11,326 nucleotides of DNA from NCBI GenBank assembly GCA_900757705.1, contig CAAEOW010000138.1:1-11326 (forward strand), read 5' to 3'. The notes under the pieces are model-generated. The model worked only from the letters and a program-made list of their open reading frames with translations, ran no database searches and was not told the origin of the DNA. Source of the stretch: an uncultured Collinsella sp. (lineage in GTDB: Bacteria; Actinomycetota; Coriobacteriia; Coriobacteriales; Coriobacteriaceae). The position numbers and the translations under genes are program-made. Of the stretch, positions 6,170-11,326 are shown piece after piece; the stretch's first letter is position 1; each line of letters opens with the position of its first letter.

Positions 6170-6218
6170 AAGCCTCGCCAAGGTCGGGAAGCGGGCCAAA
6201 TCGCCGGCCTCGAGGCTT
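6170..6218 (-). terminator. Candidate terminator overlapping the end of the small minus-strand gene
   Basis: AAGCCTCG (6170-6177) and CGAGGCTT (6211-6218) form a perfect 8-bp stem; inside it GGCC segments can pair again. On the minus strand the stem is followed by GTTTTAGGG, a short T-run. The right arm includes two bases of the stop codon of the gene ending at 6217. Confidence 0.45.
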
Positions 6219-6471
6219 ATTCCACGGTTCCGTAGACGGCGCCCCAGCCGTGGGCGGCTAGGGCCGAGTTAAGCTGGTCACACAGCGACTGGCGGTCGTA
6301 ATAGCCGGGCGGTAGCAGGTTGACGATTTCCATGAGATCGGGTGCCAGGTCCAAGATCTCGGCCTGCACGATCAGGTCCAGGCGGTCGATGGCGTGGCGA
6401 TCGTAAAACAGTCCGTCGACCAGGCGCTGCAGGTCGCCGAATTCCTCGGCCCTAAACGATCCGTACTCCAT
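6217..6471 (-). CDS. Small conserved-looking hypothetical protein (84 aa)
   Basis: I do not recognise a named family. The product is acidic, soluble and has no signal peptide or membrane segment. The N-terminal part (EEFGDLQRLVDGLFYDRHAI) and middle (LDLIVQAEILDLAPDLMEIVN) look helical and amphipathic. The C-terminal part (LPPGYYDRQSLCDQLNSALA, then HGWGAVYGTVE) reads like a structured domain with several Trp/Tyr/Gly positions. It is real rather than a shadow: AAGGAGG (6476-6482, minus strand) stands 4 nt before its ATG, codon use matches its neighbours, and a terminator follows. It is transcribed divergently from the aminotransferase gene. The style suggests a small lineage-specific coriobacterial protein; that is a guess, and no function is proposed. 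Confidence 0.75.
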   Translation of the reverse strand: MEYGSFRAEEFGDLQRLVDGLFYDRHAIDRLDLIVQAEILDLAPDLMEIVNLLPPGYYDRQSLCDQLNSALAAHGWGAVYGTVE

Positions 6472-6515
6472 AGTGCCTCCTTGGGCGCCCTACGCCGCCA
6501 TGCGCGGCGATTCGT

Positions 6516-6533
6516 AGTTCATTGCGATGAACT
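6516..6533. promoter_or_regulatory. Inverted repeat between divergent genes, candidate operator
   Basis: AGTTCAT (6516-6522), spacer TGCG, ATGAACT (6527-6533): a perfect 7-bp inverted repeat between the small minus-strand gene and the aminotransferase gene. A second, GC-rich one (CGCCGC 6493-6498 with GCGGCG 6504-6509) lies nearer the small gene. The first has the size and symmetry of a dimeric repressor site; either could also be a leader hairpin. Confidence 0.35.
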
Positions 6534-6572
6534 TAATCTATCACGGCTTCATACCGTTGCGGCGGTGGCGGT

Positions 6573-6584
6573 CTATACTTAGAC
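6573..6584 (+). promoter_or_regulatory. Probable -10 region of the aminotransferase gene
   Basis: CTATACTT (6573-6580) contains TATACT about 41 nt upstream of the ATG. The -35 position is not recognisable. The box lies inside the inverted repeat GTCTA-TACT-TAGAC (6571-6584), so a protein bound there would cover the -10. Confidence 0.45.
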
Positions 6585-6620
6585 GAACTGCAACGTACCG
6601 CTTCGCGAAAGGTCGCACCC

Positions 6621-7925
6621 ATGCAGACGATCTACCAGAAGATGGAAACCACCGAACTCGATGCCGCCATCGAGGCGCTCAAAGCCGAGGTCGCCGAGGT
6701 CAAGGCCAAGGGCCTGGCGCTCGACATGGCCCGCGGCAAGCCGTCGCCCTCCCAGGTGGACATCTCTCGACCCATGCTCGATATCCTCAATGCCGATGCC
6801 GATCTGCACGACGGCAGCGTCGACTGCTCCAACTACGGCTGCTTCGAGGGTATTCCTTCGGCACGCAAGTTGGCAGGGGAGTTCCTGGGCTGCCCCGCCG
6901 AGCAGACGCTCGTGCTGGGTTCGTCGAGCCTTTTGATCGAGCATGACATCGCCGGCATGTTCTGGCGCTGTGGCTCGTGCGGCAGCGAGCCCTGGGACGC
7001 CTACGAGGCCGCGCACGACGGCAAGAAGGTCAAGTTCCTGTGCCCCGTTCCCGGCTACGATCGCCACTTTGGCATCACCGCCGACTTGGGCATCGAGAAC
7101 GTCCCCGTCGCGATGACCGACAACGGCCCCGACATGGCCGAGGTTGAGCGCCTGGTTGCCACCGACGACTCCATCAAGGGCATCTGGTGCGTGCCCAAGT
7201 ATTCCAACCCCACGGGCATCACCTTTAGCGAGGACACCGTGCGTCGCCTGGTCGAGATGCCCACGGCCGCGCCCGATTTCCGCATCTTCTGGGACAACGC
7301 CTACTGCGTGCACGACCTGTACGACGAGACCGACGAGCTCGCCAACATCTTCGATCTTGCCCGCGCGGCGGGCACCGAGGACCGCGTGGTGGCCTTTGCC
7401 TCGACGTCCAAGATCACCTTCCCGGGTGCCGGCATCGGCTTTATCGGTGCGAGCCCCGCGGTCATCGCCGAGTTCTCCAAGCGCCTGAAGGCTGGTCTTA
7501 TTAGCGCCGACAAGCTCAACCAGCTGCGTCACGTGCGCTTCCTTCCCACCATCGAGGCGGTCAAGAAGCACATGAAAAAGCATGCCGAGTTCCTGTGCCC
7601 GCGCTTTGAGGCCGTTGAGCGCAAGCTCACCGAGGGCCTGGGCGACACGGGTTGCGCCACCTGGACGCATCCCCGCGGCGGCTACTTTGTGAGCTTCGAT
7701 GGTCCCGAGGGCTCGGCCCAAAAGGTCGCCGCGCTTTGCGCCGACCTGGGCGTCAAGCTCACGCCGGCCGGTGCCACTTGGCCCTATGGCAAGGACCCGC
7801 GCGACACCAACATCCGCATCGCGCCGAGCTATCCCACGGTCGAGGACCTGGAGGCCGCGCTCGATGTGCTGGTGCTGGCCGTTAAGCTTGTCGCTGCCGA
7901 GCTTGCGCGTGCCGAGCGCGCCTAA
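6621..7925 (+). CDS. Aspartate aminotransferase, subgroup 1c type (PLP-dependent)
   Basis: Predicted cytosolic fold-type I aminotransferase, probably transferring the amino group between aspartate and 2-oxoglutarate. The 434 residues match the PF12897-like group that includes Corynebacterium AspT, not the AspC or AspB types: the N-terminal ALDMARGKPSPSQVDIS, SNYGCFEGIPSARKL, VPKYSNPTG (N196), FWDNAYCVHDL (D225-N226-A227-Y228), ASTSKITFPGAGIGF with the PLP lysine K264, and R399 in NIRIAPS, which should hold the substrate carboxylate. The start at 6621 is supported by GAAAGG 8 nt upstream and by the fit of the N-terminus to the family. The gene has its own promoter-like box. Substrate specificity beyond the family is inference; an alanine or aromatic aminotransferase is possible. 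Confidence 0.9.
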   Translation: MQTIYQKMETTELDAAIEALKAEVAEVKAKGLALDMARGKPSPSQVDISRPMLDILNADADLHDGSVDCSNYGCFEGIPSARKLAGEFLGCPAEQTLVLGSSSLLIEHDIAGMFWRCGSCGSEPWDAYEAAHDGKKVKFLCPVPGYDRHFGITADLGIENVPVAMTDNGPDMAEVERLVATDDSIKGIWCVPKYSNPTGITFSEDTVRRLVEMPTAAPDFRIFWDNAYCVHDLYDETDELANIFDLARAAGTEDRVVAFASTSKITFPGAGIGFIGASPAVIAEFSKRLKAGLISADKLNQLRHVRFLPTIEAVKKHMKKHAEFLCPRFEAVERKLTEGLGDTGCATWTHPRGGYFVSFDGPEGSAQKVAALCADLGVKLTPAGATWPYGKDPRDTNIRIAPSYPTVEDLEAALDVLVLAVKLVAAELARAERA

Positions 7926-7954
7926 CGCGTAGGGCCCCGCAAGTCCGCGCCTAG

Positions 7955-7960
7955 TACTAT
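7955..7960 (+). promoter_or_regulatory. Possible -10 element of the STAS gene
   Basis: TACTAT lies 31 nt upstream of the STAS ATG, in the gap after the aminotransferase stop; no -35 is evident and no terminator separates the two genes, so readthrough is also possible. The ribosome-binding site AAAGGAG (7978-7984) sits in the loop of a 5-bp hairpin, ATACG (7972-7976) with CGTAT (7985-7989). Confidence 0.3.
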
Positions 7961-7991
7961 CCGCACTTTCGATACGTAAAGGAGCGTATAC

Positions 7992-8306
7992 ATGGATTTG
8001 GGTATTTCCACAAACCCCACGCCAGAGCTCTACACCATTAAGGTGACCGGTGAGATCGATATCTCTAACGCCGATAGCCTGCGCAATGCCATCGACCTGG
8101 CGCTCGAGCAGCCCACTGAGGCCGTTGAGCTCGATTTTGCCCAGGTGAGCTACATCGATTCGACGGGCATTGGCGTGCTTGTGGGCGCCGCACACCACGC
8201 AGCTGATCATGGTAAGCGTTTTAGCTGCGTCAACGTGCAGCCCCCGGTGATGCGCGTGGTTCAGCTGTTGGGCGTCGACCAGGAGATTTCGATCACCGCT
8301 GCATAA
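7992..8306 (+). CDS. STAS-domain anti-sigma factor antagonist
   Basis: A single STAS domain of 104 residues of the SpoIIAA/RsbV type. Such proteins bind an anti-sigma kinase and free a sigma factor; phosphorylation of one serine switches them off. The signature is YIDSTGIGVLVGA, with the phosphorylatable serine at S57, preceded by the typical strand TIKVTGEIDISNADSLRNAI. Its start follows AAAGGAG (7978-7984) by 7 nt. Normally the partner kinase (RsbW/SpoIIAB) and sigma factor are adjacent, but here the neighbours are an aminotransferase and the tat genes, so it is an orphan whose partner must lie elsewhere. It could also act in a non-sigma partner-switch, for instance with an envelope process; nothing here decides that. 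Confidence 0.93.
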   Translation: MDLGISTNPTPELYTIKVTGEIDISNADSLRNAIDLALEQPTEAVELDFAQVSYIDSTGIGVLVGAAHHAADHGKRFSCVNVQPPVMRVVQLLGVDQEISITAA

Positions 8307-8350
8307 TCTTTGCCCCCAAAAGGGCGTGCCGTTTGGCATATGTTTGTGAT

Positions 8351-8378
8351 GCGCTCGGACGTTTTGGCGTCCGGGCGC
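8351..8378. promoter_or_regulatory. 11-bp inverted repeat upstream of the tatA -10 box
   Basis: GCGCTCGGACG (8351-8361), loop TTTTGG, CGTCCGGGCGC (8368-8378), with one G-U pair. There is no T-run on the plus strand after it, so it is a poor terminator for the STAS gene. It ends exactly where TATACT (8379-8384) begins and covers the place where a -35 would be, which suits an operator or activator site; a weak terminator remains possible. Confidence 0.4.
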
Positions 8379-8385
8379 TATACTT
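8378..8385 (+). promoter_or_regulatory. Probable -10 region of the tat genes
   Basis: CTATACTT, the same octamer found upstream of gntR and the aminotransferase gene, about 75 nt before the tatA start. No -35 match; the upstream side is filled by an inverted repeat. Confidence 0.4.
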
Positions 8386-8459
8386 GACCGAATGAATAGA
8401 CGAGTTCCGGCCGAATGGCGCGGTGCGGGCTCGAATCACATCGAGCCTTGGAGGTATGT

Positions 8460-9071
8460 GTGTTTGGTATTGGAGAAGGTGAGCTGGCAATCATCGTGGT
8501 CTTCGGCTTTTTGCTGTTTGGCCCGGATAAGCTCCCGCAGATGGGCCGTACGATCGGCCGTGCCATCCGTCAGTTCCGCGAGACGCAGGAAAAGATGACG
8601 GCGGTTGTCCAGTCTGAGATCATCGATCCGGTAAGCGAGGCCGCTTCGGCTCCGGTCAAGCCCAAGAAGGCTGCCGTCGATGACGATTCCGATGCGGACG
8701 AGGATGCCGCCGAGACGGTAGCGCCCGCCAAGAAGGAGACCTTTGCCGAGCGTCGTGCCCGCCTTGCTGCCGAGAAGGCCGCGAGCGAGGCTGCCGCCGA
8801 GGGCGAGGGTGCTGCTGAGGAGTCCGAGGCCGAGGGTGCCGAGGCCGAGCCTGCCGCTGCCGCCGAGCCTGCCGTCGAGCCCGAGCCTGCCGTCGAGCCC
8901 GAGCCTGCTGCAGAGCCCGAGCCCGAGCCGGCAGAGCCCACGACGGCTGACCTCTACGCCCGTCGTCCCCGCAAGCGCAAGGCCGTCGTCGACCAGCTCG
9001 CTCGCGAGCTCGAGGCCGAGGACGCTGCCGAGACTGCTGCCGCCGACGCCCCGAAGGGAGGCGATGAGTAA
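8460..9071 (+). CDS. tatA: Twin-arginine translocase subunit TatA/TatB family
   Basis: Single-span membrane component of the Tat system, which exports folded proteins. From a GTG start the protein begins MFGIGEGELAIIVVFGFLLF, then the FGPDKLP hinge (20-26) and an amphipathic helix (~27-45, GRTIGRAIRQFRETQEKM). The GTG at 8460 is preferred because GGAGG (8450-8454) lies 5 nt upstream and the short periplasmic N-terminus then matches the family; an upstream ATG at 8415 would add 15 unsuitable residues. At 203 residues it is much longer than a typical TatA (~90). The tail is Ala/Glu/Pro-rich, with three 18-bp tandem units coding EPAVEP-like repeats, then a basic RRPRKRK patch. The long tail and Glu-8 recall TatB; no second tatA-like gene is next to it, so it may serve both roles. 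Its stop overlaps tatC by one base. Confidence 0.9.
   Translation: MFGIGEGELAIIVVFGFLLFGPDKLPQMGRTIGRAIRQFRETQEKMTAVVQSEIIDPVSEAASAPVKPKKAAVDDDSDADEDAAETVAPAKKETFAERRARLAAEKAASEAAAEGEGAAEESEAEGAEAEPAAAAEPAVEPEPAVEPEPAAEPEPEPAEPTTADLYARRPRKRKAVVDQLARELEAEDAAETAAADAPKGGDE
8865..8918 (+). repeat. Three tandem 18-bp coding repeats in tatA
   Basis: GAGCCTGCCGTCGAGCCC occurs at 8865-8882 and again exactly at 8883-8900; the third unit (8901-8918) differs at a few bases. They encode EPAVEP, EPAVEP, EPAAEP in the flexible acidic tail. In-frame units of this kind can change number by slippage without breaking the frame. Confidence 0.85.
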
Positions 9072-9862
9072 TGCCTATCGGACCTGCTCGTATGCCGCTC
9101 TTCGATCACTTGGGAGAGCTCCGTCGCCGCCTGACCATCGTGGTCGTATCGGTGTTTGCCGCCGCCATCGTGCTGTACTTTGCCACGCCCGTGGTGCTCG
9201 ATATCCTGGAAGACCCCATCCGCTCGTTTGTGCCGGACGGTAAGTTCTACATCACCACCACACTCGGCGGCTTTGGCCTGCGCTTCTCGCTGGCCATCAA
9301 GATGGCCGTGGTCATGTGCACGCCCATGATCATCTGGCAGATCCTGGCATTTTTCCTGCCGGCGCTGCGCCCCAACGAGCGCAAGTGGGTCGTGCCCACG
9401 GTGCTCGCCTCGACGGTGCTGTTCTTCCTGGGTGCCATCTTCTGCTATTTCATCATCATCCCGGCGGGCTTTGAGTGGCTCATCGGCGAGACCTCGGCCG
9501 TCGCTACGGCGCTGCCCGACCTGGAGAACTACGTCAACATGGAGCTGCTCTTTATGATCGGCTTTGGTGTGGCGTTTGAGCTGCCGCTCATCATCTTCTA
9601 TCTGTCCGTCTTTCACATCGTGTCCTATGCGGCCTTCCGCAGCGCCTGGCGCTACGTGTACGTAGGCCTGCTTGTGGGCTCGGCTGTGATTACGCCCGAC
9701 GGCTCGCCCGTTACGCTGGGTCTCATGTATGGCGCCCTGCTCTCGCTCTACGAGATTTCGCTCGCCATTGCTCGCGTGGTCATTACCGCGCGCGAGGGCA
9801 AGGAGGGCCTGTTCGTGAGCCGTCTGGACCTGTTCTCGGACGACGAGGACGACGAGGAGTAA
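9071..9862 (+). CDS. tatC: Sec-independent protein translocase TatC
   Basis: Core receptor of the Tat pathway: binds twin-arginine signal peptides at the membrane and recruits TatA. The 263 residues match the usual length (~250). Visible hallmarks: cytosolic N-terminal HLGELRRRL (13-21), about six hydrophobic segments, the first cytosolic loop FFLPALRPNERKW with the conserved Pro and Glu, AFELPLIIFYLS with the Glu in the fourth segment, and SAVITPDGSPVT near the last segments. The start ATG shares its A with the final base of the tatA stop (TAATG), so the two are translationally coupled. The C-terminus is a strongly acidic tail, LFSDDEDDEE. hypA starts 6 nt after the stop, which places the hydrogenase maturation genes in the same transcript. 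Confidence 0.96.
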   Translation: MPIGPARMPLFDHLGELRRRLTIVVVSVFAAAIVLYFATPVVLDILEDPIRSFVPDGKFYITTTLGGFGLRFSLAIKMAVVMCTPMIIWQILAFFLPALRPNERKWVVPTVLASTVLFFLGAIFCYFIIIPAGFEWLIGETSAVATALPDLENYVNMELLFMIGFGVAFELPLIIFYLSVFHIVSYAAFRSAWRYVYVGLLVGSAVITPDGSPVTLGLMYGALLSLYEISLAIARVVITAREGKEGLFVSRLDLFSDDEDDEE

Positions 9863-9868
9863 ATCGGT

Positions 9869-10225
9869 ATGCACGAGGTTGGCATTGTCAACGGCATACT
9901 CGATACAGTGATTCGCGCGGCGCGTGGGGCGGGGGCCTCGCGCGCCGTTTTGGTGACGCTGCGTATCGGGGATATGACCGAGGTCGTGCGCGAGGCGCTT
10001 GACTTTGCGTGGGAGACATTTCGCGACGAGGACTCGCTCACGCGCGGCTGCGAGCTTGCCGTGGAGGAAGTCCATCCACAAAGCGAGTGTCTGGACTGCG
10101 GTGAGGTCTTTGAGCACGACCGTTTCCATTGCCGTTGTCCCCAATGTGGCGGTGCCAACGTGCGTCTGCTGCATGGCCGCGAACTCGACATCGCAAGTAT
10201 CGAGATCGAGACCCCCGACGATTAG
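9869..10225 (+). CDS. hypA: Hydrogenase maturation nickel metallochaperone HypA
   Basis: Delivers nickel with HypB to the active site of [NiFe]-hydrogenase precursors in the cytosol. The 118-residue protein begins MHEVGIVNGIL, where His-2 is the conserved nickel ligand. Its zinc domain is C74-x2-C77 (CLDC) and C90-x2-C93 (CPQC), with an extra Cys at 88. Length is normal. The start is fixed by the invariant MHE and by GAGGAG at the very end of tatC, so translation probably follows from tatC. Proteins of this type may also serve urease; with tat genes directly upstream, a Tat-exported hydrogenase is the more natural client. No hydrogenase structural gene, nor hypC-F, is in the window. Confidence 0.95.
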   Translation: MHEVGIVNGILDTVIRAARGAGASRAVLVTLRIGDMTEVVREALDFAWETFRDEDSLTRGCELAVEEVHPQSECLDCGEVFEHDRFHCRCPQCGGANVRLLHGRELDIASIEIETPDD

Positions 10226-10280
10226 CACGCTCGCCATCTAGCGATGGGGTATAAAAGGGCCAAAGTAAGGAGCGCTAAGT
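10226..10280 (+). promoter_or_regulatory. hypA-hypB spacer with -10-like box and small hairpin
   Basis: The 55-nt spacer holds CCATC-TAGC-GATGG, a 5-bp hairpin, then TATAAA (10250-10255) and AAGGAG (10267-10272), 8 nt before the hypB ATG. The TATAAA could give hypB its own start of transcription, but no -35 is clear and readthrough from hypA is likely. Confidence 0.3.
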
Positions 10281-10964
10281 ATGGCCGAGAAAACGATTGA
10301 TATCGCGTCGCCGATTCTGTCGCGCAACGAGCGCCTGGCAGATCAGCTGCGTCAGCGGTTTGAGCAGACGAACACCTACGTGATCAATGTGCTGTCGAGC
10401 CCTGGCTCGGGTAAGACCACCACGATTCTGGGCACCAACGAGCGCTTGCGTGACAAAGCCAGCCTGCGCTGTGCCGTTATCGAGGGCGATATCGCCTCGG
10501 ACGTCGACGCCATCACCATGAAGGAAGCCGGCATGCCCGCCATCCAGATCAACACGGGCGGCCTGTGCCACCTCGAGGGCAACATGATCATGGAGGCCGT
10601 CGACGCCTTCGACCAGGCCGTCGGTCTGGAGAACATCGACGTCATCTTTATCGAAAATGTGGGTAACCTGGTCTGCCCGGTCGACTTTGACTTGGGCGAG
10701 AACCTGTCCATCATGATCCTCTCGGTGCCCGAGGGCGACGATAAGCCCATCAAGTACCCGGGCATCTTCCAGCACGCCGGCGCGCAGCTGCTCAATAAGG
10801 TCGACGTGGCCCCGGCTTTCGATTTTGACATGGATAGGTATACTAAGACACTCGATGACCTCAATCCGCAGGCGCCGCGGTTTGCCGTGAGCGCGCGCAA
10901 GGGCGAGGGCATGGATGCCTGGTGCGATTGGCTCATCGGGCAGATTGAGCAAGCAAGGGCGTAA
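10281..10964 (+). CDS. hypB: Hydrogenase nickel incorporation GTPase HypB
   Basis: GTPase that drives nickel insertion into [NiFe]-hydrogenase with HypA. The 227-residue protein has the P-loop SSPGSGKTT (K45), the switch segment EGDIASDVDA, the metal-site GGLCHLEG with C96 and H97 at the dimer interface, ENVGNLVCPVDFDLGE, and LLNKVDVAP as NKxD guanine motif. It lacks the N-terminal CxxCGC nickel site of E. coli and any His-rich storage tract, so it is the short form that relies on HypA and the dimer-interface site. Start from AAGGAG (10267-10272). It lies 55 nt after hypA on the same strand. It could in principle support urease, but UreG has a different arrangement. Confidence 0.96.
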   Translation: MAEKTIDIASPILSRNERLADQLRQRFEQTNTYVINVLSSPGSGKTTTILGTNERLRDKASLRCAVIEGDIASDVDAITMKEAGMPAIQINTGGLCHLEGNMIMEAVDAFDQAVGLENIDVIFIENVGNLVCPVDFDLGENLSIMILSVPEGDDKPIKYPGIFQHAGAQLLNKVDVAPAFDFDMDRYTKTLDDLNPQAPRFAVSARKGEGMDAWCDWLIGQIEQARA

Positions 10965-11018
10965 GTCGGCCGCTATACGGGCGGGCGTAGCCGCAGAGAT
11001 ACGAGATAGGAGCCTCTT

Positions 11019-11326
11019 TTGAAGCTCATCATCGCCGAGAAAAACGACGCCGCGCGTCAGATTGCCGAGCGTCTGTCCACGGGCAAGCCCAAAAAGGACA
11101 AGGTGTACAACACCGCCATCTACCGTTTTGAGTGGAAGGGCGAGGAGTGCGTGACGATCGGCCTTGCCGGTCACATCCTTGCGCCCGATTTTTGCGACAG
11201 CGTGCTGTTCGATAAAAAGCTGGGCTGGTATTCGGTCACCGAGGACGGCGAGATGCTGCCGGCCGATATGCCCGATGGCCTGGCACGTCCGCCCTACGAC
11301 ACCAAGCGCAAGCCGTTTCTTGCCGA
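11019..11326 (+). CDS. topA: Type IA DNA topoisomerase, N-terminal part (archaeal-like), truncated by window end
   Basis: Only the first 102 codons are inside the window. The start is TTG, with AGGAG (11008-11012) 6 nt upstream and no better ATG or GTG. The protein begins KLIIAEKNDAARQIAERLS after the initiator, the first strand and metal-binding Glu of a Toprim domain, and continues with YRFEWKGEECVTIGLAGHIL, matching the GLxGH segment of type IA enzymes. The opening LIIAEK and the GHIL context resemble archaeal TopA and TopB more than the usual bacterial TopA, which opens VIVESPAKAKTI. The enzyme relaxes negative supercoils by single-strand passage. I cannot see the catalytic Tyr or zinc domains, so TopA versus TopB is not settled. 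It is 54 nt after hypB, with no terminator seen. Confidence 0.78.
   Translation, partial: MKLIIAEKNDAARQIAERLSTGKPKKDKVYNTAIYRFEWKGEECVTIGLAGHILAPDFCDSVLFDKKLGWYSVTEDGEMLPADMPDGLARPPYDTKRKPFLA

Noticed and set aside
6061..6261. 66-codon frame on the plus strand at the right end of the element
   Set aside because: Runs through the hairpin end of the repeat into the antisense of the small gene; no ribosome-binding site and no sensible protein.
6579..8339. 586-codon open frame on the minus strand over the aminotransferase and STAS genes
   Set aside because: Same antisense artefact; the genes on the plus strand have motifs, ribosome-binding sites and known folds.
8415..8459. ATG at 8415 as the start of tatA
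   Set aside because: It adds 15 residues (with Cys, Arg and His) before the short periplasmic N-terminus; the GTG at 8460 has a GGAGG at ideal distance.
8865..8918. Tandem 18-bp units considered as a CRISPR or noncoding repeat
   Set aside because: They are in frame inside tatA, with no spacers, and encode the acidic Pro-rich tail.
8954..10237. 427-codon open frame on the minus strand over tatC and hypA
   Set aside because: Antisense shadow of well-supported genes, with no recognisable domain.

Overview
The window (about 60% G+C, strong G/C preference at third codon positions) looks like chromosomal DNA of a coriobacterium, most probably Collinsella or a close relative. This is inferred from protein style and base composition, not from any marker gene. 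Thirteen protein genes are supported: twelve complete and one cut by the right edge. No RNA gene, CRISPR array, transposase or integrase was seen.

Left part (1-3124): sugar metabolism. On the minus strand a HutC-type GntR regulator is followed, 75 nt later, by a short class I mannose-6-phosphate isomerase (manA); the two probably share a transcript. Divergently, on the plus strand, lies a ROK-family glucokinase. Between them are a perfect 12-bp palindrome (LacI-operator-like core) and a strong, apparently bidirectional terminator stem. The intergenic stretches on both sides of glk carry the same 10-mer in opposite orientations, the second inside a small hairpin-rich REP-like element.

Middle (3125-6157): a manganese-dependent family II pyrophosphatase with a textbook terminator, then an NhaA Na+/H+ antiporter. 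The nhaA leader holds a terminator-like hairpin, a second hairpin and an alternative pairing that could mask the start region. Downstream of nhaA is an AT-richer 230-bp segment bounded by 34-bp imperfect inverted repeats. Each end also forms a hairpin with an outward T-run, so it resembles a MITE or a transcription-insulating repeat. This is the most unusual item in the window.

Right part (6158-11326): a small unrecognised minus-strand protein gene faces a subgroup-1c-type aspartate aminotransferase, with inverted repeats between them. Then follow a lone STAS anti-anti-sigma protein, tatA/B-tatC (1-base overlap), and hypA and hypB for nickel-hydrogenase maturation. The window ends in the first 102 codons of an archaeal-like type IA topoisomerase that starts at TTG. 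Tat export and Hyp maturation fit together, because many [NiFe] hydrogenases are assembled in the cytoplasm and then exported by Tat, but no hydrogenase subunit is present here. Three genes (gntR, the aminotransferase, tatA) share the octamer CTATACTT as probable -10 region, without a convincing -35.
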